From: Haliotis asinina
Lineage: Eukaryota; Mollusca; Gastropoda; Lepetellida; Haliotidae
Length of the DNA stretch: 64,000 nucleotides
Direction: 5' to 3'
NCBI RefSeq assembly: GCF_037392515.1
Contig: NC_090281.1
Location: 54,352,753 to 54,416,752, forward strand
Shown: positions 36,850-46,635 of the stretch, one piece after another
Layout of the letters: each line of letters starts with the position of its first letter
Numbering within the stretch: the stretch's first letter is position 1
Notes under the pieces: model-generated
Database searches by the model: none
What the model was told of the DNA's origin: nothing
The model's input: only the letters and a program-made list of their open reading frames with translations
Translations under genes and position numbers: made by a program

Positions 36850-38238
36850 CTGCTAGGATACTTTATTACAATCAGACAAGAACTACATAAGATATACTGA
36901 ACAGCAAAAGAAACGCAACTCTCATTTTTGGTCAAGTTTTTAACTGGAAGACTTAAGCATGAACGCTTACTTTTGTGAGGTTTAATTTTCTCTGGCTGTT
37001 CAGTATATTTTCAGATGACGGCATCTGATGGACATACACGGTTCTTACTGGCATGTTGTTTGGGTTGAAGAAACTCTACCTAGGTGGACAGCTGCCCATG
37101 TGCAGTTACCATGCCCATCGCGGTCGAGGGAGCGGGGACTGACCTCCTGACGTAATTACATTGTTTGCGAGGAGCATTAAGCGATCTGGATCAGTGCCCC
37201 TTTAAGAGGGGAATCATTTTACTGTCACAGTCTATACACGTAATGTAAATAATACTAACATGTACGTAGAAGATACTTTACTACGACGTTGATGATGCTG
37301 CAGGGAAATGAACTTGAAACATCTAGGAGGGACATTCATGTTGTGCCATGTTTGTGGATTTCTGTATGTACGTGCAAATGAGTACTGTTGAGCTTCAGGC
37401 AGAGTGCCTCGGCTTCATCAAAGGGATTGGATGGTAAGGCTCGCTGCCTTGGTTGACACATGTCATCGTGTCCTAACTGCGTAGATTGATGCTTGATGGT
37501 GTTGCTCACTGGATTGTCTGGTCAGACCGTCGCCACATAGCTGGAAATTTGCTACGTGCGGCGTAAACCTAAACTCACTCATAGAAACAGTATGGGGTCG
37601 TAACGCTGCTTTGTGATGTCGGTAACGACACGCACGTCATCTACGTAGTTAAAAGAATCTTCTGAGTGAATGCCAATGTTACATCCTTTGGCACAAAACG
37701 CGTCCATATTATACCTAACACGTAGGCAGTCACTCAAGTGGTGGTGTTTACTGGTGATGTATGGACAGTGAATCAAGAATGCGTGACGAGAACACCTGAT
37801 TATTCATCGGTACACAGTTTGTAGTGTAGTCTGTCTTACAGTCCCTGAACCACATTATTTTCCCTACATCCTAGCCCTCTCTGCACTGCTAAAGCCATAA
37901 ATGAAGCAAGTCTAGATTTCCTCAGGTCTCTGGTCTCCCTGGGTCTCCTTTTAGATTTATATGTGTTTGCTTGTTACTAGCAAAGTATACATATTCAGAG
38001 ACTGTTTGTAGTGAACCTACAGGCGATACATCCAAACAGGACGACATCTAATGTTTGTTAAAACCAGCATTGCAATTATTGGCATATTTGCTTTGATTTC
38101 GTCACACCAAGGCCACTTGCAGTTTGGATTCTGGAAAAAAGGGTTTGGTCACATGGCATTATTGTTCACTGTGAGCAACAGACAGAGTTCTTTTCACTAT
38201 ATTCTGGCCAAGGGAGAATCTCCTGTTTCATTAGTTTA
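36850..38238. other. Intergenic, no supported gene
   Basis: No gene is supported. A SINE is listed separately. The frame at 38051-38260 runs across the transposon boundary at 38239, so it is not a gene. Confidence 0.5.
37419..37581 (+). repeat. Partial SINE, abalone-type family
   Basis: GGGATTGGATGGTAAGGCTC, then CACTGGATTGTCTGGTCAG, GTGCGGCGTAAACC and CTCACTCA. The 5' part is missing. Confidence 0.75.
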
Positions 38239-38361
38239 TAGTATTCCCAGAAATTATTGAGAATCATGTTGCGTCCTGTAACTCATTACGTTTATTAACT
38301 TCTGGCGTTTTACTTACATAAACATGTTAAAACATCATCCTTTTACAGTCTCAGTCTTGTT

Positions 38362-39351
38362 TTAGTACTTTGTTAGACCTCCTCGCTCAGCAATGCATGC
38401 CTGAATACGCCTAGGCACACTACCCATCAAAGTTTGTAGGTAATCGTGTGACAGGGTATCCCAATATTGGACCACCTCGGCCTTCATATCTTCAATATTT
38501 CTCAGTCCCTTTTGGTTTATTCTGTCCTTCATGACTCCCCTCACATTCTCAATTGGGTTTAGGTCAGGGCTGTAACTGGGCCAGTCTAAACCTTGAACAT
38601 TTTCGCCCGACAACCACTGTTTTGTGTAGCGCGCAGTGTGTTTTGGGTCATTATCATGCTGGAAAATCCAATCATCTTCATACAATGTTTGTGCTGTCGG
38701 AAGAAGGTGACAATTTAGAATGTCAACGTATCTTTCTTTTGTCAAGTTTCCCGTGAAAACACACAATGGCGTCACTCCGCGAGCCGATATGCCACCCCAC
38801 ATGTGAAGCTTCGGGCTATGTTTTGGTCGCTGGTAGATAGGTTTGACAGTATCTTTGGTCCAAATTTTCACACAATTAGGGAAAAGCCAAACAGAACTTT
38901 CATCCGAAAAGAAAACATTATCCCAATCTTGATTTTCATGAGCCCGACACCAGTTTAAACGTTTTCCCTTTTGTGCATCTTTCATCAACGGCGAGGGAAT
39001 TCCACGTTTTTTCACCCAATTAAGTCTCTGTAATTCCTGCCTAACTGTTTCATTGCATACCTGAGGACTTCCTCTGCTAATCATTTCATTTCCGATGTTC
39101 TCAACACTTTTCAATTTGCCCCTACTCTCAATCTGCCCAAGTCTTCGGCGATCCACAACACTGAATTTCCTAGGCCGACCTGCCCCTGCTTTCTGCTCTA
39201 TCCCGGTTCCTGTTTGAATATTCTTCAAAGTTCTGTATACTGTAGACAGAGGAATACCATGTCTACAAGCTAACACTTTAGCATCTGCCTCACCCCTTTC
39301 AAAATCATCTAGAATGAGCTTTCTTTTCTCTCTTGCTGTAAATTCTGCCAT
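38362..39351 (-). CDS. Tc1-type DD34E transposase
   Basis: The frame encodes 329 residues from the ATG at 39351 (MAEFTAREKRK). An in-frame TTG ten codons earlier is a less likely start. The N-terminal third is a helix-turn-helix DNA-binding region (RHGIPLSTVYRTLK), followed by an AT-hook/nuclear-signal-like GAGRPRKFS. The catalytic triad is visible: D150 in FFSDESSVWL, D233 in FQHDNDPKHTA and E268 in SPDLNPIENV, with 34 residues between the last two (DD34E). It would cut and paste the surrounding element at TA sites. One oddity is ENVRG where most Tc1 relatives have ENxWG; this Trp-to-Arg change might reduce activity. No stop or frameshift is seen. Confidence 0.93.
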   Translation of the reverse strand: MAEFTAREKRKLILDDFERGEADAKVLACRHGIPLSTVYRTLKNIQTGTGIEQKAGAGRPRKFSVVDRRRLGQIESRGKLKSVENIGNEMISRGSPQVCNETVRQELQRLNWVKKRGIPSPLMKDAQKGKRLNWCRAHENQDWDNVFFSDESSVWLFPNCVKIWTKDTVKPIYQRPKHSPKLHMWGGISARGVTPLCVFTGNLTKERYVDILNCHLLPTAQTLYEDDWIFQHDNDPKHTARYTKQWLSGENVQGLDWPSYSPDLNPIENVRGVMKDRINQKGLRNIEDMKAEVVQYWDTLSHDYLQTLMGSVPRRIQACIAERGGLTKY

Positions 39352-39379
39352 GTCAACACAGGAAGCCGTCTGCTCAGAC

Positions 39380-39439
39380 AAGGGAGATAACTCTTGACGT
39401 AATGAGCTGCCTTCTAAGCCTTCAAGAGTTGTCTCCCTT
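39380..39439. other. Hairpin in Tc1 element upstream of transposase
   Basis: Arms of 18 nt, AAGGGAGATAACTCTTGA at 39380-39397 and its near-exact reverse complement at 39422-39439, have one mismatch and a 24-nt spacer. It sits between the transposase start and the outer inverted repeat, where Tc1 relatives can carry extra transposase-binding sites. Confidence 0.7.
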
Positions 39440-40316
39440 ATTTAGTATGCTTAGTGCATAGTGAAAGCCCATTTTCCAATCTTAGCATCATTAGAAAAAA
39501 ACAAAGATTTTCTCAATAATTTCTGGGAACACTGTACATGATTACCTCTCTCCTCTGTTTACATGATTTCAGTTAGAGCCGCAGTTGATTATTCTTTCAC
39601 GCGATAATTTCGATAATTGTAGCAGTAAAATAAAAATTATGGCTTTATTGCTACAATAACAGCTTTGTATTATACTGCCTTTGAATTGTGTTGCTACTCT
39701 ATTTTGTACTGTCACGGAAATACATGTACCTCTGTAAAGATGTGGACGAATTTATTGTAACCTTCATAAATTTAAGAATTTACTTGTCAATGACATTCTT
39801 TGTGGAGTTTCTTTCATACCGAATTCTTTTCGGACTGATTACTGGTGTACTCTCTGTTTCATTTTTTTAATTCACTCATAACAAAACATGAGCATTAATC
39901 ACGCACCGACCACATTTTCATATGGAACGCACGCAAACCCAGCACGTCGCAGAAGCTTTGAAAACCAAATTCTGCGTATTAAAGTGGTAATACTGTCATA
40001 TTTGACTCCAACGAAAGTTTAAAACTGTCCCTCCAATATGAGAGGAATACAAAACGTGAAAATCAGCTGTTCTTGGAAGTATGGTCACCATGACTAAGCC
40101 AACAATTTGACTGTCGCGCGGTTCACTCACTTATTCACTCAAAAAATGATTGTTGTGGTAGTTTGGACCACTGTTAGCAACCACATCAACACCTGGTGTC
40201 GTCATCCATCACACCAACAACAATAACATCTGATAATCCCCTACTTGTACAGGCAATCAAGCGTCGAATTCTCAGCATCGGAATCCCCTGCCATACCTCT
40301 GACATTCCTCATGGTT

Positions 40317-40583
40317 AGACCCGCGAAGGTCCGGGATAGAATAGGCCTTCGGTAACCCATGTTTGCCATTAAAGCGACTATGCTTGTCGTAAGAGGCGAC
40401 TAACGGGATCGGGTGGTCAGGCTCGCTGACATGATTCACACTTGTCTTCTGTCCACAATTGCGCAGATCGATGCTCATGCTGTTGATCACTGGATTGTAT
40501 GGTCCAGATTCGATCGTTTTCAGACCGTCGACATGTAGCTTGAATACTGCTGAGTGCGGCGTAAAACTCAACTCACTCACTCC
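40317..40583 (+). repeat. Near full-length SINE, abalone-type family
   Basis: It starts GACCCGCGAAGGTCCGGG, carries GGCGACTAACGGGATCGGG and ends GAGTGCGGCGTAAAAC with CTCACTCACTC. It is among the best-preserved copies. Confidence 0.85.
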
Positions 40584-41357
40584 TCATGTGAAGAGTCCCC
40601 GTCAATTCCTGAACAGGAGGTTATCCACCTAGAACCTGGCGTCGAACGTGGTAAATGTTCAGGTTGGCACCGACGCATGGCATCCTTGTGTCGTGTATAC
40701 CACTAACTTCCCATGGAATATTTTGTATCCGTCAAGAATGTTCTATTATAATACTGGCGTATTTAAATTCATTTCACAAAAAAACAAACAATGTAGTGAA
40801 CAGACTGCACGTATGGATATACACCCCAAATTTGCACATTTGCAGTACGTGAACATGTTATAAACCCACGGGTTTTGGGTTTTCAAATAGGCATTCCACA
40901 ATATGCTTTCGCATGCCTACTTGAACCAACATACAAAATGCCCTTGGATTTAGGAGTTGCTTAATTAATGCCTATGTGCATACGTGTTACAAATAAGGAA
41001 TATAAATCTTCCGAAAATGATTTTATGTAGGACGTCATAGGCAGCTACTATGCAGTCCACGGGTGTTGAGAAATTACCAAATTGATAAGCTGTAGGCCAT
41101 ACACACAAACATCCTGCATACAACCCAGATTTCCTGTGCGTCTTCCTGAACTCAAGTTCCGCATAACACCTGTTCCGTTCAAGTCACCCACACTGACTCC
41201 TGCCAACGACGGCTTTAAGGTAATTGCTGACTTGTAGGTCCTTTTTGTTTCGTTTTTCTTAGTTGACGCATCAAATGATGTCCCAGCAGATATTGTGAAG
41301 GCATGTAATTCAATATTTTCACAAGTCAAGGCAGTGAATTATTGATCTCTTTCCTCG

Positions 41358-41417
41358 CCACGATATGGCTGAGATATTGCCGATGTGACGCTACATATAT
41401 TAACTTACTCACTCATT
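41358..41417 (+). repeat. SINE 3' end fragment
   Basis: ATGGCTGAGATATTGCCGAT, then GTGACGCTACATAT and ACTTACTCACTCATT. This is a diverged tail of the common SINE. Confidence 0.45.
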
Positions 41418-41873
41418 AATCTCTTTCAGTCAGATCTCATTCCTCCCTAAATAATGTTATGATACTGGTGCTTAATATTCTTCATTTCAAAAGTCTAGAC
41501 TCATTAGTGTAAATACAGTCACTTACTTCAGGCGACTGTTCTATACTAATTTTTGCAAAAATTCCGTACTGTATACACGTGAAGTGAAATATTGTAAAAC
41601 CAATTCGTAACGTTGAAAAGATTATTGTCATCAGGTCAATAAATGATTCCAATCAGTGACAGTTGGCGAATTCAAAACAAAACTTTACACCAAATGCCGC
41701 TGTTAACATGCACGATATTTAAACATGATTTTCAGCAATTTGATGCATGATGCTCGAGCAGTTCATCTTCATAAGGTCTGCAGTTGGTTCCGCCAAGTTG
41801 GTGGAGAAATTCATCTTCGATGTAACCACATAGACACACAGGCCCTGGTGCCTTTGCTAGGATTCATTGTTTC

Positions 41874-41974
41874 AGATGACCCCCGACTCAAAATGCTCCT
41901 CAGTACAATACATGTACATCATGACATTGTCGGGATGTATTGTGATGTGGAACATTTCGAGTCGGGGGTCATCT
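41874..41974. other. Inverted repeat, 22-bp arms
   Basis: AGATGACCCCCGACTCAAAA at 41874 pairs with AGATGACCCCCGACTCGAAA read from 41974 on the other strand; 21 of 22 positions match. The 57-nt spacer has more possible pairing (ACAATACAT on both sides), giving a longer imperfect stem. Confidence 0.7.
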
Positions 41975-42561
41975 CAAAGTTTTTATTTAATTTTGTCTGT
42001 CTTTAATTACAGCAAAGACACGATGGCCTGTGCATGTATAAACATAGTATATGGTGTTTTAAGCGAGTCTAAACTTTTGAAAGGAAGTATATTATGAGCA
42101 TCGACATTGTTCTGCGATGGCATGCAATGAACCAGATGTTGTTGCCATTGTTGTCGCCTTGGTTGTTATTTGTTGCTACTGTTAATGAGTATTGTTGTAC
42201 TGAAGTAATACAAATAACAAATATGAGGTCGACCTGTCACGGTCACTGACTGGGTAATCAGAAGCATGTATATTAATATATTAATATTACGAGCAACGGT
42301 GTCTGCTGTAAAAGCCTATTTTTGGAAGATAAGTTCAGAAGTCTCTTCCAGTGTGGCGTGACTTCACTATACATTATGTTCTTGCTGACAGTCGTTGTGA
42401 AAGAACTAGGTATAATAAACTGCAATAATTTGCATTTTGTTATAAGCTCAAAACAACGAATTTTTTTTATTTTTTATAATTTTATAATAATATATAATCA
42501 GAAACATAAATATGTGGTACGTAAAACTATGAACGCGCTTGTGCGGTGGCGCTGTTTCAAT

Positions 42562-42569
42562 TGACGTCA
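42562..42569. promoter_or_regulatory. Consensus CRE (TGACGTCA)
   Basis: A perfect 8-bp CREB/ATF site is followed about 15 bp later by a CGTCA half site. It is about 2 kb upstream of the nocturnin start codon. The promoter itself is not located, so a link to nocturnin is inference. Confidence 0.3.
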
Positions 42570-43626
42570 CAGTATGACGGTAACGTCACCACCATGATTA
42601 TATGGGCTTGTAACGCTAAAACTGCCATCAAGGCAGGTAAAGGCAGATCAAGGTTAAAACAAATCCTGCCTTATAATAGAAGACAGTTTTAGAGTGACCA
42701 CCATATGCAGTGTGGCGTGATGATCGTGAAACGATGGATATACAACGTTACCCGTTGATTTAAAACCAGACTGATCTTTTACGTATGTGGCAGTCAAACG
42801 TAAACAAGATTTGTGCTCTGTATAAATGCAGAAATCACATAACATATATCTATCATGGCCTCTGATAAATGATATGAATACTACAGGAAGTGATCGAAAT
42901 AATTTCATTTGCTGTCTATTAAAGTTAACGTGTCAAAAAATCCATTGTTTTCTTCATTTTCTTTTCCTGTTTTCTTTTCTCTCATGAAACAATATGTGAA
43001 ACTATAACAAGGTGACGGATGAATGGACGACGGGGAAGACTGCCAGACTCCACCCAAACTAACACGTCTTGAGCTCGTGATCTGCGATCCAAAGACGTTA
43101 CTAGTATTTTATTTACAATGCGCGTCCTCTCAGCGGATCAATAGACGGGATCCTAGTCATGTGTATTTCCCCATTGCGCTTCCGGTACGCTTGTGGTTGC
43201 CATTGACTTCGTTTACAGAGATTAAAGGTACTATTAAAAGGGCAATTGTTTTGTAAAGTTCAGAGGACATCACGAAATGTATTGTTTGTGTAACCTTTCT
43301 TCCTCGTGTTAAATAAAACTTTCCGGTTTCTAAACTCTTGGTGTTTCGTGAAACTGACTTGTGTCCGGTTTTAGGTCAAATGAAATGTATCCCTGAAAAC
43401 CCGGCATTTCATAATGGGAGTGGTGCTTGATAACTAATCGCGTGAGTTTTATATAGACATACGTTATTATGAAAGGTTAAAAATTCTATATTTTATGCTT
43501 CGAAACATAAATGACAGTCTCTTCATGTGATTCAAGTAATGTATCTTTGTCGTATAACTTTATTTAATATCAACTGATGATAAGGGTCATCCAGTGTGAT
43601 TTAACTAACTACACGGACATGTTTCA

Positions 43627-43632
43627 CACGTG
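43627..43632. promoter_or_regulatory. E-box (CACGTG)
   Basis: A canonical clock-type E-box about 0.94 kb upstream of the nocturnin ATG. E-boxes drive rhythmic nocturnin transcription in vertebrates; whether this one is used is unknown, and a hexamer occurs by chance often. Confidence 0.25.
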
Positions 43633-44529
43633 GTTCTAATCACAGAAGCTAGACAGCAAGTGGACAGGGTAAAGGGCAGTTTAAGGTCATAACCATGTAC
43701 ATTTCATGCTTATACATTTGTTGATACATAGATACAGATGTGTATTCTGTACATGTTTGAGTGACATTTCAGGAATTGATGTGATAAACGTTGGGATAGT
43801 CCAATGGATATACATCTCATTATTACAGTGTATTGGATGGAAAGAGTTCCACCCATACCACCATCTTTTTAAATAGTAAATTTGCTCCTTCCCTGGTGTA
43901 ATATTCCATCATTGAAATAAGATCATTGATTGTTTCTTTATACCTGTTCTGAGTTTTTTTAATGTATATTTACCATGCGATATGCATGGGTGGGGGTACG
44001 GGCAGAACACTTACCGTATTGGACAATACATTTCGATTTCATGGTGGTGTGTTGTGTTGTCCTGTGAACAGAGCCAGGTCACAAGTCAGTAAGCAGTATT
44101 TGTCTTGGAGAGTCCTAGGATGGGTGATCATCTTTGGCAGCTTGGCAGCAGTTGAGAGTTTTTAGGACTTCAGTTCTGCCCCAGAAAAATCACATGAATC
44201 ATGAGGTCTCACCTTAGGCAAGTGAGTTTTTAAAAAAAATTGCCTCTGTTCACCCAGCAGTGGCTTGGTACCCTGTAGGATAAGTCATATCACTATTAAC
44301 CTTATATATTGCCACACAGGCAGTTATGGTCAGACTCAAATGGGGTAATAATGTTGAAGTGTCTTGGCCTTGGATACAGGTGCTTTATATAGGGTATAGC
44401 CATTATTTTGTACATGCTGACACCGTTATCAAGCAGTTCACTATTGCATGTGAACTGGTGTAGTGTTTGTCATTTCAGTTATTGTAATCTGTACAAAGTT
44501 TGTGTCATTCTTTTTGTTTGTGTTTGCAG

Positions 44530-46635
44530 GAACAATGTTATTTTGAAGCCATCTCATTACAGCTTGAAGATGAGTGATGAAAACTCTACTGGAGCTCAGG
44601 GCCTGTTAAAGGAGGTGCAGACTGAAGTGTCCAAGAAGAATCTACCCTCACTAATAAAGAGGCAGTTTAAATCATTAAGTGCTGAAAATGGCCCCTCTGT
44701 AAGAATATTTCAATGGAACATATTGGCACAAGGTATGCTATTTCTTTTTTTAGGTAGAAATGGATTTTTTGTGCAACACTGCACTATCTGATGTTTATGT
44801 TGGCTCTTTGGAATATTTCAATTATTCGTCTTTTCAAAAGGATGATTTTAGTCAGTGCATCAAATCTCGTTGACTGTGTCATGTGTGTGTTATTTATGAT
44901 GGGAGTCTGTATATGTCTATGTAACTACGTAAGGGTCACCATTATGTGGGGAATATAAAATCATGAATATATGCCAACAATGTCCGAATATAATGACAGA
45001 ATGAACTAGAGGTGACTATTTGGTCAAACTCACTTACTTTGTTCACACATGCCATCATAATCTAACATTGTGAAGGTCATGTTCATGGTGTTTATCACTG
45101 AATTGCCTGGTCCATGATTGATAATTTCCAGTCCACTTCCTTATGGCTGGAATACTGCAGAGTGTGGCATTAAACAACAAGGAAACAAATAAATTATGTA
45201 TACGTCACACTGATAAATGAAATTCTTTATGAAATCGGAAAATGAACACTATCAAAAGCCGTGATGAGTTAGAGTACATGATTGAAGGTAATGCAGAATG
45301 CTACCCAAAACAAAACACATATCACTTTAAGAATACAAATTTTTGAAACATTGCATCAAAAAAGAATATGTTGAAGTGTGCATTAGGATGACAGTTGGTG
45401 CTTTCCAAATGTCTGTTCCAGTTAGTGTTTTGTAAACTATGAATGGTACAAATATCCTTCATGAAAATATCCCTACACATACCATTATTAAACGTGTCAG
45501 TTTGTGAGGCCAGTTTTTTTTGGGGGGGGCTTGCGTAAGTTGAAAACTTCATAAATCTACTTTCTGAAACCCTAATGTCATATATTACAAAATGGTTCTT
45601 TTGTCTTTTGTCTTCTGAGTCAATGTGTGCATATCATGTATCAAGTGGGGTAGTCTTGCGATTAGAGCCTTCACACTTCACGCCAAAGATTCAGGTTCAA
45701 TTCCCTACATGGGTACAATGTGTGAAGCCCATTTCTGGTGTCCGCCCTGATATTACTGGAATATTGTGTTTCAAGTTGTATGTAGCTTGTATTTACCTGG
45801 TATCTTTGTATTTTTAGCCTTGAGTCAAGGTGATGACAACTTTGTCCTGTGTCCTCCTGAAGCTCTCGACTGGGACAATCGGCACTTACACATCTTGGAA
45901 GAACTGCTCACCTACAATGCATCAGTGCTGTGTCTTCAGGAAGTGGACAAATTCTCGTTTTTAGAGGGAAAACTGAAATCTGAAGGATATAAAGGTGTAT
46001 TTTTCCCTAAGCCTTACTCGCCTTGTCTTGACTGTGAAATATCTTATGGACCTGATGGATGTGCAGTTTTCTGGAAAACTGATGAACTTGATCTCATCAA
46101 GCAGGAGAATATTGTTTTGCAGAATTTGATGGGATATGAAACAAATCAGGTGTCCATCATTTGCAAGTTCCAAACAAAGAATTACAGCAAGCAGTTCTAT
46201 GTTGCTGTGACCCATCTTAAGGCAAAAAGTGGATTTTCAGATGTCCGATATGAACAGGGACATTTTCTTAACAGTATCCTCGAGTCTATGACTATTGATG
46301 CTCCAGTGATTGTCTGTGGAGACTTCAACGCTGAACAGACAGAGAAAGTCTATGAAGTGTTCAAGAACAGTAAAATGGGGCTGGCCAGCTCTTATGCTCA
46401 GCTGTCTGGAGATGGGTCTGAGATTCCCTTCACCACGTGGAAGGTCAGAGGAGGGAATAACGTTATGAGGGAGCTAAGTCGAACTATTGACTATGTGTGG
46501 TTTACTCCAGAAAAGTTGGGTCTGAAGTCTGTGTTGATGATGCCTACCATCCATGAGATTGGTGAGAACCGACTACCATCACACACTTACCCATCAGATC
46601 ACCTGTCGCTGGTCTGTGACTTTGTTCTAAAGTAA
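44530..46635 (+). CDS. NOCT: Nocturnin (CCR4-like EEP family)
   Basis: Coding exons are 44570-44732 and 45818-46635, joined in phase 1 by GT-AG sites; 981 nt, 326 residues from MSDENSTG. The exon begins at an acceptor ending 44529 and the frame is open upstream of this ATG, so an upstream exon could add an N-terminal extension. The human protein is longer and starts with a mitochondrial targeting peptide. The exonuclease-endonuclease-phosphatase fold is plain: FQWNILAQ (N50), LCLQEVD (E96), GPDGCAVF, THLKAK (H187), CGDFNAE (D223, N225), TIDYVW (D279) and YPSDHLSLVCDF (D315, H316). FFPKPYSPCLD and NILAQALSQGDDNFV are closest to nocturnin among CCR4 relatives. Vertebrate nocturnin removes the 2' phosphate of NADP(H) and is a rhythmic clock output. 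All metal and catalytic positions I can check are kept. Confidence 0.93.
45012..45180 (+). repeat. Degraded SINE in nocturnin intron
   Basis: GACTATTTGGTCAAACTCAC, then ACTGAATTGCCTGGTCCATG and GCTGGAATACTGCAGAGTGT. A strongly diverged copy of the common family. Confidence 0.6.
45645..45772 (+). repeat. tRNA-derived SINE copy in nocturnin intron
   Basis: GGGGTAGTCTTGCGATTAGA resembles an A box and CAGGTTCAATTCCC a B box. They are followed by the body GGGTACAATGTGTGAAGCCC and GATATTACTGGAATATTG. It lies just before the acceptor of the last nocturnin exon. Confidence 0.7.

Larger units (their letters stand above)
32940..36850. repeat. Segmental duplication, block B
   Basis: Second copy of the block at 26640-31950. 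Gene exons, the short intron 2, promoter sequence and VNTR are all recognisable. It carries two insertions absent from block A, at 35001-35127 and 35242-35422. Confidence 0.85.
38239..39534 (-). mobile_element. Full-length Tc1-type transposon
   Basis: The element is 1,296 bp and flanked by TA on both sides (38237-38238 and 39535-39536). Terminal inverted repeats of about 27 bp read TAGTATTCCCAGAAATTATT from the left and CAGTGTTCCCAGAAATTATT from the right. Between them lies one open transposase frame on the minus strand. Size, TA target and terminal repeats fit the Tc1/mariner superfamily. The few differences between the ends and the open frame suggest a recent insertion. Confidence 0.93.
39535..44529. 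other. Intergenic/5' region of nocturnin gene
   Basis: No complete gene is supported. SINE copies, an inverted repeat and possible nocturnin regulatory sites are listed separately. The frame at 43023-43256 (MDDGEDCQTPPKL) could be an upstream exon, but I could not join it to anything. Confidence 0.4.

Noticed and set aside
38362-39381. Longer transposase start ten codons upstream
   Set aside because: The upstream codon is TTG; the first ATG, at 39351, begins MAEFTAREKR, as expected for the family.
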